Shown: positions 42,155-55,413, numbered from the stretch's first letter. The stretch is 64,000 nucleotides of DNA from Ceratotherium simum simum (GCF_000283155.1 NW_004454224.1:9744476-9808475); one strand, 5' to 3'. A program made the numbers and translations. The notes: generated by a model not told the origin, from the sequence alone.

Positions 42155-45100
42155 AGCTTTAGGTCTTATCAGCTTGTAGATTCTATAATTCTTACATCTT
42201 AATGTTCTATATCCTGTCTCCTCGTCGGTAGAAACTTCTGGAAGCAGGAACAGGTGGGATGCTTTGCAGCCTTCCCCATGGTTCCCAGCACTGTGCTTTG
42301 CCTGTACTAGCACACTCAGTGGAATCACTTTTTGATATTATTTGGGTTTTTACAAATATTTTAAAGTTGTTTGGGGTTACAGTGTTCTGAATCTAGACTG
42401 TAGATTTAGTCTGTGCTATCCAGTGAGATTACTGAGATTGAAATTGAAATTAATAAAAATTAAATAAAATTTAAAATTCAGCTCCTCAGTTTCACTAGCC
42501 ACATTCCAAGTGCTCAGTAGCCACATGTGGTCAGCGGCTCCTGTACCGGGCAGCACAGATCTAGAACATTTCCACCATCGCCCTAGATGCTTCCTCTCTG
42601 GATGGCCTGGAGCGTGATCATCACTGTTGGGATGTTAGAGCCCAGTTGTTGAAGAGGCACTGGGCATACAGTGTCCTTCTTTTGCAAGGGGCATCTCTCC
42701 TAATGAGTCCTAATTACTTTTAACAAATAAGGTAATGTATGAAGAATACAACTTTTCTGGGGGATTTCCTACTACTTCTAGATGGAAGTTTCAAGAGCAG
42801 TTCTATGCAACAGAGGATGACTACGCAAAAAAAAAAAAAAAAAAAAAAAAGGCTTAAATAATGCTACCACTGTTATCTCTTCAGGTCAGACTTTCATCGG
42901 CTTCCAGGCGCCAGGGCCATTTCTCTCTTTAGCAAGCACTCACTCAAGAGCAACCCAAGGTCGGTTGTCATATAATCCCAGCCCATACCCACCACTACCT
43001 GGAGAGGGAAGCCAGCCAGGTTTCCTGGTTCCCTAGCCAAGGCTGTTCCTAGCACATCCCTCCCCGATCACAGGCCAGCAGCAGGTCTCAGAAGGACTTG
43101 GTGAGGATTATAATACAGACCCGTTGAGCAGGAACAGAACAGGTGGGAAGCCCAAGTCAAGAGAAGGGCAGCCAGCCCCCGTGGTCGTGGCTTCAAGCAG
43201 AAGGACCCTCTGGCATCAGCTGGGTATGACTGTGAACACAGCCGACATCATGTGTGTGCAACCTGTGCAACTGCACAAAACCTCACGCTCAGAAGGGTCT
43301 CACATTTGATTTAATGCTCTGCTGCTGCCACCTTGAAATTCTTAATCGCTTTTGAACAAGGAGCCCTGCATTTTTATTTTTCACTGGGCCTCTTGAATTA
43401 TGTAGCTGGTCCTGTCTGCATAAAGCCAAGCCTTTTCCATGGAAGGCGTCAATCTGTGAGCAAAGACAGAAGGGGCGAGGAGAAGGCACACGGAGAGAAA
43501 CTGAGGGAAGAGAGTGAAGAGCTGGACAGCAGCCACAGAGAGCCAAGGGACGGGTCAGGCAACCACAGAGCCTCCTAAGGGGCCCCCGGAGTTCAGGCAT
43601 TTAAGGGGTAAATGCTCGCTTGTTGCAGAAACAAGACTATTCAGAGAAACTCAGATGACACACAACAAGGGTTTCTGTGTCGTAACTCTGTTTTACCATA
43701 ATGTTGACAGTTTATTCTCTCCCCAAACTTTTGCCTAACTTTATGTAAATGGGCAAAAACCAAGAACCGACAGATTCCTTAACGTCCATTTAAAGCAAAA
43801 ATTTCAATGTTTGAACGTAAATTCAATTGGCAAACTTGTAATGACAATTTTTCATTCAATATGCCAAACAAGATACTGTTATTTATCAGCAAGCTGTACT
43901 ACATGCGATACATATTTGATGTTTAAAAAGCAACAAAATGACTTTAGAACATAAAGGGATCTTAAATATTACACACAGAAGTAGCAATAGCTAAATTTCC
44001 TTTTATCTGAAAAAGGCTCAAAATGTTCTAGATTTGTTTTTTGCCTGATCAGGACAGGAGACATAACTAATAAACTATTTAAATACATTAATCAAAAGAA
44101 AACAAGATAAAGAATCATAAAAGAATGGCATATCATAGTCATATCATAGAAAGAACATATCAGAGTCAGCCTGATAATTACAAAAAATAGGATGTCAGAG
44201 GAAGCTCATTGTGACTACTAAGACATATTAAATATCTGCTGACTGTTTACTAAAAGCAAGAGATGTAGACCAACTGTAGCTTTAATTCCATATAAATGGG
44301 GCTGAAAATGCACTACAGCCTTGTGGTCATATGCTAGCTACCTGCTTATATTTAAGGTATGTGTTTGGTTCAGTAATAAAAATCAGCTAATTCTAAAAAA
44401 CAAAACAAAACAGAAAAAATATGCCTCCTTGATATCTCCGTCTTCTGAGCCTACCATACACACCATCTCATCTTCCTGAAATTTTCTGTTCCCAGAATCA
44501 GCCAGAAGAAGATTTGGATTTATTAAACTTGCCCACGCCTCTAGCCCAAAAAAGCTAGAGCCGACAGCACACATCTGACTGGATCTTAGGGGGAAACACT
44601 TCGAAAGGGGAACAGCACCCCTCCACCGCCGCCGTTCCCACACTCCAGGGAGGGGCCAGGGAGGAGCCGCTCTTCTTTGATAAATAGGGCCGGGGGTGGA
44701 GAGGCAGTGGGAACACAGTGAACACGATTCACCTTGGATTGCCCTTGAGTGAGTGAGTGCTAAAGAGAGAAGCAGAGTTCATCTGGCATGTTCCTTGGAG
44801 CCCCAACTGAACTCCCACGGCGTCACCTGTGAGGACAAGATAAACAGCCAAAACCAGGGGCCCAGCTCAGTCCAATCCTGGTTCTAGAAGGACAGTGAAC
44901 ATCACATCTTAAGGAAGAATGTCTAGAGGGTGAGAATCATCCACCATGAGAGCGGGGCTGGGAAAGTGAGGCGAAAAATGATTGATGGCATTTCCATCTT
45001 TTCCCTTTCGAATACAATACTCCTAAAATAAACAAGTCCCTTTTCTTCCTAAATTCCGACAGTAGAGAGTGCTTAATTCATTTAAAACATGCAAGTAGGA

Positions 45101-45600
45101 TGACCACAAATCAAGGGCCACCTAGCCAATACACCACCCTTGAGTAATCTTGAAAAAGTACCCTCTCCAGGCAGATGCAGCTCCCTGGGCACCCCGCTTG
45201 GTGAGTGAATGGTGCCTTTGTGCAAGTTAGAAAGAGCCCCCCCCCGCCACTCCTGGGGAGATACAGCTTCACAGCAGGATGTGCAGCTTGGCCAGCACCC
45301 CATGGACTTCAGCACCCCATCTCCACCCATTTGGCCAGCCACCCTTGCTCAGTAAACAGCCTGCACAACTGCACCTGGAGATTCTGCTTGATCACCAAAC
45401 ATTAAGCCATTCTGCAATAGGAGGAAAGCAGTTTGCCTGGCCTAATTCATATCATGTGATATTTACTGATAATTCTTAAAACCTCACAGCGATAATTGCT
45501 TTTTTTTTAAGAGGAGACTTGTTAACTCAAGAGAATCTCAGGAAAATTTCAGGTTATATAAAAGTGAAAAAATTTGGACAAGACTTACAAAGATATTTGG
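42155..45600. other. Intergenic region after the LINE-1
   Basis: A DNA-transposon-like fragment at about 42430-42560 (cactagccacattccaagtgctcagtagccacatgtgg), a run of 24 A at 42827-42850, and otherwise unique sequence that is A/T-rich at 43650-44420. Nothing supports a gene; tgataaatagggccgggggtgg near 44677 is merely TATA-like. Confidence 0.5.
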
Positions 45601-46738
45601 GCAAAGGTACAACAGAAGGATAGAGGATGTGTTGTGTAGAGTCAGCTGGAGATGAGTTCAGACTGGCTACAGGATCTTGGATAAGTCATTTAGCCTCAGT
45701 TTCCCCATCTGGAAAATGGAGATGATAATGTGTACCTTACAGGCTGTTCTGAAGATTAAAGGAAGTAACATTCACTCATTCAGTCATTCAATTGATATCA
45801 GCACTTCTTACATGCCAGGCACTGAAACACGACTGTGAATATGTAGTTCTGCCTGTGTGTGTCTAATGTGGGGTCAAAAATAATACAAAATTTCCACGAA
45901 GATAGTGTTATGAGAGGATATGATGGAGGGTAATTGACCTGGTCAGGTGAGTTGGGGATAGTTTCTCATTGGTCTGTGACCTAAAGAAAGAGTGGGAGCT
46001 ACCAGGCAATGAGAGGGGCAACAAGAGACCCAAGCAGAGGGGAAAGCATGAGCAAATGTCCTGTGGCAGGAGGAAGCTTGGCTCATTCATGGAAGCAAGG
46101 CCACTGGAGCTGAAGCACAGAAATCAAGGGGAAGAGTAGTATCAGAGGAGGCTAGAGAGAGGTAGCTGGGGACAGACTGGGCATAGTCTTGAGGCCTCCA
46201 TAGCAATGTGAGTCTTCATCCTATGAGCAACGGGAAGTGAAGGATCGGTCTTATGCAAGATGGGGAGAGAGGGGAGAGGAGGGAGGTGTGGCAGGATTAC
46301 ATTGCTTTTTTAAAAGATCGCTCTGGCTGTGGAGTAGAAAATAGATTGGAAGGGAGTCAGAGTGGTGTAGGGACCAACTGGTAGGTCATTCCAGCCATAT
46401 GGGTGAGATAGGATGGAAGCCTGGACTAGGACTGCGGTGATGGAGGAAGGAAAAGGGGTTTCACTGGGGAGAGAAGAGGGAAATAAAGTGGATAAGCAAT
46501 GTGGCGGGAGGGGCTGAGAGCTTTGTCCAGGTGACTCCTAGACTGACGTGTGGACCTAGATAGACATTGGTGTCATTTGCTGGGACAGGCAACTCCAAGA
46601 GAGGACCAGGTTGTAGGGGAAGACCGTCGTTTCATTTAGGGAATACTGACTTCAAGACACTTCATCTCCAAAAGAGACACCAAGAAAGCAGTTGTGCCTG
46701 CACTTCCGGCCTCAGAGGAAAGGTCTGGGCTAGAGATG
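45600..46738. repeat. Intergenic old repeats (MIR and an unnamed interspersed family)
   Basis: MIR at about 45640-45840 (ggatcttggataagtcatttagcctc). About 45990-46600 resembles the old repeat at 16620-17270 and 49680-50130 (attacattgcttttttaaaagatcgctctggctg). No gene. Confidence 0.55.
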
Positions 46739-46751
46739 AAAATCCATGAGT

Positions 46752-46798
46752 TATAAACCAATATGAACGCAATAAAATTAAAAAATTAATTAATTTTA
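46752..46798 (+). mobile_element. 47-bp LINE-1 3' tail with 13-bp target-site duplication
   Basis: tataaaccaatatgaacgcaataaaatt is the last part of the L1 3'UTR, followed by an A/T tail. aaaatccatgagt occurs at 46739-46751 and 46799-46811 exactly. The sense and length are those of a severely truncated L1 insertion. Confidence 0.85.
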
Positions 46799-46881
46799 AA
46801 AATCCATGAGTCATCTGTGTAGAGGTGGCACCTGAAGCCATAGCTGTGGATCCGGCTGCCTCCACACCACTTGGATCATTG

Positions 46882-47151
46882 GGGTTTTTTGTTTTTTTAT
46901 TATTATTATTATTTGTGTGTGTGAGGAGATCAGCCCTGTGCTAACATCTGCCAATCCTCCTCTTTTTTTGCTGAGGAAGACTGGCCCTGGGCTAACATCC
47001 GTGCCCATCTTCCTCCACTTTATATGGGATGCCGCCACAGCATGGCCTGACAAGCAGTGTGTCGGTGCGCGCCCGGGATCCGAACCAGCGAACCCCGGGC
47101 CGCCACAGTGGAACATGCGCACTTAACCGCTTGCGCCACTGGGCCGGCCCC
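46882..47151 (-). repeat. ERE SINE, antisense, with 10-bp target-site duplication
   Basis: T/ATT-rich start, gagatcagccctgtgctaacatc body, and a tgggccggcccc end. tggatcattg occurs at 46872-46881 and 47152-47161. Confidence 0.93.
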
Positions 47152-47285
47152 TGGATCATTGTTAAACTTAAAAAAATTGTATACTGCTTGTATAATATAA
47201 TCAAATCACCAAATAAATGTTTTAAACTTTTTATTCTGTTCCTAAAGATTTCATATTTCCGGAAGTACAGCAAGAAATCCTCCAG

Positions 47286-47442
47286 GGGTAAAGGGGCACA
47301 TATGTATGGTGATAGATAAAAACTAGACTGTTGGTGGTGAGCACAATGCAGACTATACAGAAATTGATATATAATAATATACACCTGCAATTATACAGTG
47401 CTGTAAACCAATATGACCTCAATAAAATAATAAAAAAAAAAA
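47286..47442 (+). mobile_element. LINE-1 3' end, 157 bp, truncated
   Basis: Closely follows the 3' end of the L1 at 41980-42130 (tggtggtgagcacaatgcag, tgatatataataatatacacc, aaccaatatgacctcaataaaataataaaa). Flanks aagaaatcctccag (47272-47285) and aagaagtcatccag (47443-47456) agree at 12 of 14 positions. Confidence 0.85.
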
Positions 47443-47456
47443 AAGAAGTCATCCAG

Positions 47457-50400
47457 CCATGGAGGACACAAGTTCAAAAGAAGCTTCCGCCCAGAGAAGT
47501 CTCTGGAAACCTGAATGTACTAATCTCAGACGCCACACCTGGTCTCTTTCGCCACATTCTATTAATTAAAAATGAGTTGCTAAGTCTGGGCCAATCACGA
47601 GGGGAGGGGAATTAGGCTTCACCCTTTGAAGGCAGGAGTATCAAAGGATTTGTGGACATATTTTAAACCTCTATACTGAAATTACATAGTCAAATTCTTC
47701 GGCATGAAACAGCTCCTTCCTCTAGGTTTCTCCGTGGCCTTCCACATTCAGAGGGAGTGGGCATCGTGCCCATGTCCACTGATTTCCCTGGCTCTTCAGT
47801 GACCTGTTATTAACCCAGGGCTTTCAGTTCATCCTTTTGAGAACACAAAAAGTGAGATTTGAGTTAGGAACTGACACTCAGGAAGGCCTGACTCTTTACG
47901 CTGGTTCTCCACAGGTTCCTTTATCTTCATCCTCCAGATCTGGTCCTCAGCTCTGCACATCTGGAAACAATATGTCGTTACATCCTCAGGGATGACCAGG
48001 CTCTGGGAGAGTGGGCCCCACTAAACTCGTTTTTGAGAGAGTAGTTTATAAACACCTAGACTAATTCATAAAGCAGAACATCTACGTGCTTGTGGTCACC
48101 CAGGAATCCTTCCAGCCTGAGGAACACAGGTCCGTTCAGAGCCGTACCGGGCCACTCTGGGCAGCTCCAAGAGGACCTGGCCAGCCATCAGGGGCTAGCT
48201 GCATGCAAATACCTAGTCTGCGTGGAGGGCTTCTCCCTGGGGAAACAGGACAAAAGAGTAGAGATGAATGCCCTTAGAGAAGCCATGATGCCCACGCCCA
48301 TCTTCCTCCAGCCGCACCGCAGGACCTCAACACACAAACTCAGTCCTGCCTGGTTCCGGACCGATCCAGACCAAGGCAAGCAGATTATTATACCCTTCAG
48401 GGTCTGGAATTCATCTAGCCATAGTAATCCTGGTATCCAAGGTGCCAGCGTGGGCAACCTCTGGGCACCAGGGCTGCATTAGTTAGAGTTTACAGAAAGC
48501 CAAAATATCAGTGGCTTTTAAAAAGCTAATTTTTCTTTCCTGTAACAGGCCAGAAACAAGCTATCCGGGTTGGAAGGAATAGAGTAAGATTGTTCTCTTC
48601 GCAGCTCTGTCATCCCTTGAGCAATGCCTTTTTCCTCACAGTCCAAGATGGCTACCACCATGTCCCCATTCCAGCCACTGGGAAGGGAGAGAAGAGGAAG
48701 TGGGGGCACGCCCCTCCTTCCCGTTAAAGACACAGCCCAGAGAGGGCCTGCTTCTCTTGGACTCCTGTGCTGTTAGCCAGAACCTGGTCACATGGCCACA
48801 CCTGGCTGCAAGGGAGGCTGGGAGATGTAGTCTTGATTCCCGGCAGCCATGGGTGCAGCTAAAAGGCAGGAGTGTCTCGGTATAAAAGAGAAATATGGTT
48901 AGGCGGCAACCAGCAGTTTCCACCATCAGAGTTCTGTGTACTCCCTGCCATGTTCACAATAAGGATAATTTCCATTTAACAAGGGCATTCTAGGTGCCAG
49001 GCACTGTGCCAGGGTTTGACTTGCACTATCACACAATGTTCACAAGCCTATTACTGTTACAGAGGAGTAAAATAAGATGCAGAAATATCGGCAACTTTTC
49101 CCAGTTCACCCAACAGTACAAGTCAAAGCCTGCATTTGGACCACCCAGCTGATTCCACACCTAAACCACAACCTAGAGCAGGGTTGTCAAGTAGAACTAT
49201 TTTCTGAGACACATACATGATTTTAAATTTCCTAGTGGCCACATTACAAAAAGTAAAAAGAAATTAATTTATAATATACATTATAATAAAACATAACATT
49301 TTCTTTAACCCAATATATTCAAAATATTACCATTTCAACATGCAATCAATATAAAACATTATTAATGAGATATTTTACATTCCTTTGTTGGTCTGTACCC
49401 AACACTCCAGGGCCTCGATGCCTCGCATGCGTCAATTCAGTTCATTTTAACAGCCGCCCTGGGCTCCAACTGTCCTTCCGGATGGTTTTATGCCCATTCG
49501 ACAAACAAGGAGACTGAAGTGCAAAGGTCAGGTAACCTGCCCAAGGTCACAAAGGGCTCAAAGCCAAATTGAGTGGACGGAGCGGAATCTGCACCCGGTC
49601 GAGGCGGGGATCTCTGCCGGCGGAGGGGCCTAAGCAGGTCCCTCCAACTCTGGCTTCCTCTTTCCTTCCTTCAGTCAATAGGCATCCTCTGAGAGCCTGC
49701 CATCTGTCAGGCACCAGGAAACAAGAGCAGGCATTTTGTCCGCCCCCGGAGTTTACAGGAAGATGAGCTGGAGAGAGATTAACCCAAGAATGACAGAACG
49801 GAATGTGAAACTAAAGCTGTGATGAGGGCTGTAAGGAGAGATCCCGAAGGGCCGGGGGAAGTCGGCCCTGAGATGCAATTTGAAAGAGGAGGCGCAGTCA
49901 GCTCCGTGAGGAGGGGAGGCAGGAGCATTCCAGGCCGGGCCACAGCGGGGACCAGAGCTCCGTGGCAGATGGACCAGTGTGGCCGGAGAAAGGAGAACAA
50001 AGGCGGGGCCTCGGGGCCCTCGGGGTCAGGTTGACAGGCTTCATCTTCATCCTAAAAGTGAGAGGAGCCCCCAAAAAGGGTTCTAAGCAGGGGCTGGGGC
50101 TGACATGACGGGATCTGAATTTCAAACAGATCACAGATACGGGGAGTGGAGGAGGGCAGCAGTCACGCCACGCAGGGCGGCCTTAGGAGTAAGGAAGACA
50201 CCGGAGAGGCAGCCAGCACGGCACCTGCCCGGTGAGTGGCAGTAGATCCCAGCTGCTGTTATTATGACCCGGGCGCTGCCAGGGGTCACTGTCTTGTGAC
50301 CCCCCTCCGCCCACCATCTCTCCACCTCAGGTCCAACCCAGTGCCTCCGACATGATAGTAACTCAATAAACAGTAGGTAATGGTTCAAGGTTCATGGCTT

Positions 50401-50600
50401 TGTTTATTATAACCTTGCCTCCCCCTATCCAGAAAACCTAGTATCATAGCAACGCGAATCTGAGAAGGAAGGACAAGAGTTTGAATAACAAGCTCGGTCC
50501 CTGGGACTGTGCCACACTGCCGCCACCTGGTGGCAAGGTGCCTACAGTGCAGAGCAGTGCCTCCAGGCAACATCAGTGTCAAAAATAAATAAAAGATAAC
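47457..50600. other. Intergenic: old repeats and unique sequence
   Basis: Unique-looking to about 48480. An old interspersed repeat is probable at 48480-48900 (ccaagatggctaccaccatg; cacatggccacacctggctgc). MIR is at about 48960-49160 and 49400-49570, a DNA-transposon-like fragment at 49185-49400 (tttaacccaatatattcaaaatattaccatttcaacatgc), and the unnamed family at 49680-50130. No gene. Confidence 0.5.
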
Positions 50601-50680
50601 ACTAATGAACTGCAGACTGAAAAATGGTTAAGATGGTAAATTTTATGTTATATATTTTTACCACAATAAAAATAAATAGA

Positions 50681-50880
50681 GGCCAGCCGGGTGGCATAGT
50701 GGTTAAGTTCACAGGCTCCGCTTTGGTGGCCCGGGAATGGTGGGTTCAGATCCTGGGTGTGGACCTACACACCACTCATCAAGCCATGCTGTGGCAGGCG
50801 TCCCACATACAAAATAGAGGAAGGTGGGCACAGATCTTAGCTCAGGGACAATCTGCCTCACCAAAAAATAAATAAATAAT
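50681..50880 (+). repeat. ERE SINE
   Basis: Head ggccagccgggtggcatagtgg, ggcccgggaatggtgggttcagatcc (a diverged box B) and an aataaataaat tail. It follows an L1 tail fragment at 50610-50680 (actgaaaaatggttaagatggtaaattttatg). Confidence 0.88.
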
Positions 50881-52265
50881 AAAAGTGTAAAATAAAATTA
50901 GAAGTGTAAAATAAGTCCTTTCTCACTTGACTTAGGATATAACGATGCTTATCTTGGGATTATGTTGTAGCACTCTCAAATTTTACTTGTTATTTATACA
51001 AATTACATTATTACATTACACTTCAAAGTATTTCTGTGCTATCTCTATACTTCCCGCAAGCCCTTTAAAATTTCCCTTTGGCATTCTTGGGGTGTGTGTG
51101 TAGAGTAGTTATATACTATTATACATATATTATTAATTATGCTATATATTGCATAAAATAATATATCTTATATTTATATATACTGCTGCTATTTGATTCA
51201 ATTCTCTTCATTCTCTTTTTATTAAGTTTGCAGTTTTGAAACACGTGAATTCTCAGCACCGTGTTCCCTCTGATTTCCCCTTTGCATCTGCTCCTACCGG
51301 GGGACAGAATACAGGTGATTTATCCACCCTGTGTGTGCCCACAGCAGGGTAGAACTGGTCCAGCCTTAACCCTTTCTACCATTTCTAACAAATGTGAGGT
51401 CCATGAGGTCCCCATTTGCAATCAAAGAGACAGGAGCTGGTTTTCAATCTCCCCTCCTTGTTCTCTGAGAGTCAGCACAATCGTTTCCTGAAGCCTCCTC
51501 ACAGCTGCGATACAAAGGAACTGGTCCACAATGTCCTCACTTCCTTACCAGCTGTGTGACCTGCAGCAAATTATCTCACCTGTCTGAGTTTCTATAATCC
51601 CTATCAGTAAAATGGGATTAACAATGTCTTTCCCAAAATGACAAAGTACAGAAAAGCTTTGTAAGTTGTAAAGCACTACGCAAACGTTGTAGTCCTAGTT
51701 AAGATGGTAGGGGTTTTTGGAGGGGTGTTTGTTTGTTTGGCTACAATTAAAACATGGACTTGGGGTGGAGACCTGGGCTGGACTGGATCTGCCTGGGCCA
51801 TTTAGCGGAGAACTCTCCCCAGACACACTACTTCCCTCTCGGAGCTTCCATACTCGCACGTGGGAAATAGAGGTAACACCACCAACTCAGGGATTGTGCC
51901 ATCATGACACGACATGGCAAAGGTCAGAAAGCTGTCCCAGAGCAGGCGCTGGTCTGGAAGCCTCCCCGGGGAGTGGCCACCTGGACCCAGAGCTGCCCCT
52001 CCCTCCCCCATAGGTAGCCTGGGGTTTTGGGAAAACAGGATGTCACCACACGTGACATTGCTTGTATTTTATTCCCCCACCAAACCATTCCTTTGAGATG
52101 ACAAGTCACTCAAAAAAATCATGACAAACCCTCCCCACCCCAGCCCCGCAAGATAATAAGGTTTATTCATGGTTTAATAGGAATTATATTAATTATATAA
52201 TATCTCATTAATGAAAAATAATGAACATCTATATTGGACTATATTGCATACAAAACAGCTATGTG
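50881..52265. other. Intergenic, A/T-rich then unique
   Basis: About 51090-51190 is AT-rich low complexity; a MIR lies at about 51530-51700 (accagctgtgtgacctgcagcaaatta). No gene recognised. Confidence 0.5.
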
Positions 52266-52269
52266 ATCT

Positions 52270-53285
52270 TTTTTTAAAATAAAAGCTTTATTGAGATAAT
52301 TCACCCTTTTGAAGTGTACAGTTCAGTGGTTTTTAGCATATTCACAACGTTGTATATTCACACTGTTGTGCAACTGTCACCACTGTCAAATTCTGGAACA
52401 TTTTCATCACCCCAAAAAGAAACCCCATACCCATTAGCCGTCACTCCCCATTCTTCCCTCCCCTAGCCCCTGGCAACCACAAATCTATTCTCTGTCTCTA
52501 TGGATTTGCCTATTCTGGACATTTCAAATAAATGGAATTATATATGTGCCCTTTGGTGTCTGCCTTCTTTCACTTAACATAGTGTTTTCAAGGTTCACCC
52601 ATGTTGTAGCATGTATCAGTAACTTTATTCCCTTTTATGCCTGAATAATATCCCATTGTATGGATACACTATATTTTATTTATCCGTTTATCAGTTGATG
52701 GACATTTGGGTTGTTTCCACTCTTTGGCTTTTATAAATAGCACCTCTGTGAACATTCTCATAGAAGTATTTTTGAATACATATGCTTTCAATTCTCTTGG
52801 GTACATACCTAGGAGTGGAATTGCTGGATTATACGGTAATTCTATGTTTAACTGTTTGAAGAACCACCAGACTGTTTTCCACAGTGGCTGCACCACTTTA
52901 CATTCCCATCAGCATGTTTGAGGGTTCCAATATCTCCACATCCTCAACAACATTTGTTATTGTTCATCTTTTTTATTACAGCCATCCTAGTAGGTACGAA
53001 GTGATATGATTTGCATTTTCCTAATGACTAATGAGGTTAAGCATGTTTTCATGTGCTTATTGGCTATTTGTATATCTTTTTCGGGAAAATGTTTATTCAA
53101 GTCCTTTGCCCATTTCTAAATTGGGCTGTTTGTCTTTCTGTTGTTGAGTTGTAAGAGTTCTTTATATATTCTGGCTACTAGACCCTTATCAGATACATGA
53201 TTTGCAAATACTTTCTCCTATTCTATGGATTATCTTTTCACTTTCTTGATAGTGTTCTTTGAATCACAGATGTTTTTAATACAGG
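52270..53285 (-). repeat. LINE-1 3' half kilobase-scale fragment, antisense
   Basis: Begins ataaaagctttattgagataattcaccc and continues through ctaggagtggaattgctgg and gtcctttgcccatttctaaattgggc to ctggctactagacccttatcagatac: complement of L1 3'UTR and ORF2. Confidence 0.9.
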
Positions 53286-53584
53286 ATCTTTCAAATTAAA
53301 GTGAAGGTTTATTTTATCATTATAAAAGTGACACATTTTATTACACCCATGAGTTAAAAGAGGAAATCCTTCTTTAGTGATGTTGGGTAGAATTCAGCAG
53401 CCATTCCTAATAAACTCTAAGGAAAAGAGAACAAGAAGAAAGTAACTAAACCTTGATTATGCATTCTTAACACAATCCAGTAGCAACCATGAAACCAAAT
53501 GAGGCCACACTGAAGCCACTGCCGTCAGAAACAGGAAGAAGTTGAGGACACCCACTGTGATTCAGCACTGATTCCAAGGTTTGG

Positions 53585-53880
53585 ATCAATGCGCTAAGAC
53601 AGGAATATAAAATGATTAGTATCATCCCTTTGAAAACAAGGGGAAAAAGATATCTTTCTTTGTAAATAATCTGGAAACTCTGAGACTCTCCTAAAACATT
53701 AAAATCAATAAGAGGATTTTGATAAAATCACTGGTTACAAGAAATATGTACAAAACCCAATAGCTTTTCTTTGAACTGGCAATGACTAAATAGAAAACAG
53801 TATGGGAAAAATATTCCATTCACAAGGGCAACAAAAAATATTGTGTCAAAATTGAACAAAAACAGGATCTATATGGAAAA
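53585..53880 (+). repeat. LINE-1 ORF2 fragment, sense, heavily decayed
   Basis: ctggttacaagaaatatgtacaaaacccaatagc and ccattcacaagggcaacaaaaaa are L1 ORF2 thumb-region text seen in sense orientation (compare 40250-40390). Many stops. Confidence 0.7.
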
Positions 53881-53889
53881 AACTATATT

Positions 53890-54045
53890 TGGATTTCATG
53901 TCATATCCACATCATCATGCAACATTATTCTTCTTTTGGTTTTTTTCAACCGTTTAAAAATGTAAAAACTATTCTTAACTTGCAGGCCTTACAGAAACAG
54001 GTGGCTGGTGGAATATGGCCTAAGGGCCATAGTTTGCAACCCCTG
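53890..54045 (-). repeat. MER20-like DNA transposon fragment, low certainty
   Basis: ggctggtggaatatggcctaagggccatagtttgcaacccctgg resembles the end of hAT-type non-autonomous elements that finish with tttgccgacccctg. Named from memory. Confidence 0.5.
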
Positions 54046-54544
54046 GTCTATGTAGAAAGAGCTTCTGCAACTTGGTAAGAGAAAGGAAAGGAAAAAGATG
54101 TAAACACATGAGTTGTACAAGAAGAAATTCAAATGGTCACTAAGCATTTGTGACAGGAGGTGGAATGAGATCTTTCCTGTTATTAGAGTACAATATATGA
54201 CAAATAATCCCACACTCTAGAGAGGGTCTTGACATGCTCTTGAAGGCTTTCTAGTAGAGACCAGAACCACTCCTTAATTATCACTCCTCGTTACCCATTT
54301 CCAGATAGTAATAGACAACTCATAATTCAGAAAAGAATTGAAAGAGGGAGGAAGGTTGGTGTCATGCCTACCCTATTTGACACTGAGAACACATGACTTA
54401 TTTAACCCTCCCTCCTCTATACGACTATTTTTAGTAATTATCATGTAATGAAACTATACCCAATATTGAAGGCATTACATATTTCAAAATAGATTATGCC
54501 ATTGCTTCAATAATAACTTCCTCTTTTGCTTTTTATTTTTCTTT

Positions 54545-54925
54545 ATTGTGCTCTATTGCAGCAAGGTCTTTTCGTGTTGGGACAACGCCCTCTTCGCACT
54601 AATCTAGGCACTGCTGTAAAGGAATTTTGCAGATGTAATTACAGTCCCAAATCTGTTGACCTTAAGAAAGAGACATTATCTGGGTGGGCCTGGCCTAATA
54701 ACATGAGCCCTTTAAAAGCAGTTTCTCTGGTTGGTGGAAGAAACCTCTAGAAAAGAACGCAGTTTGGCCAACACCTTGATTTCAGCCTTGCTGAGTGGAG
54801 AACCCAGGCATGTTGTGCCCAGGTTTCCGAACTACAGAACTGTGGGCTAACAAATGGGTGTTGTTTTAAGCCACTAAGTTTGTGATAAATTATTGCATAG
54901 CAATAGAAAACTAATACACCCTTTA
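54545..54925 (+). repeat. Old LTR (MaLR-like) fragment
   Basis: ggaattttgcagatgtaattacag, ctgggtgggcctggcctaataacatgagcc, and the end gttgttttaagccactaagtttgtgataaattattg...aactaatacacc are typical of mammalian MLT1-type LTR text. Family assignment is tentative. Confidence 0.55.
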
Positions 54926-55171
54926 TTGCCTGTACCCAGGAGGACCACGCCCGCTCTCCACCCTGGGTACCCACCAGGAAGAAGCCTTAGGGGAGACTAA
55001 GGTTGTTTTGTCTCTCTACCCCGCCCCTGACTGCGGTTAATAAGCAAACTACACCCTGTTCCACCCTGCCCGATTGCAGCCAAGACAGGGTGCTCCCATT
55101 CTGCCTTGCATCTTGTCCCTCATTGCATGCCCTGAGGTTATCTCCTAGAAATGTCTGGCCTCTTTGGTGCA

Positions 55172-55413
55172 TTTTTTTTTTTTTATGAGGAAGATTCGCC
55201 CTGAGCTACCACCTGTAGCCAATTTTCCTCTTTTTTCGCTTGAGGAAGATTAGCCCTGAGCTAACATCTGTGCCAATCTCCCCCTATTTTTTATGTGGGT
55301 CGCCACCACAGCATGGCCGCATGTTGTGTAGGTCTGCACCTGGGATCAGAACCCACGCACCTGGGCTGCTGAAGGGGAGCGAGTGGAACTTAACCACTAC
55401 GCCATGGGGCCCA
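55172..55413 (-). repeat. ERE SINE, antisense
   Basis: T run, gaagattcgccctgagctacc and a gccatggggcccag end. The ERE head is mutated (ggggccca instead of ggggccggcccc). Confidence 0.88.
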
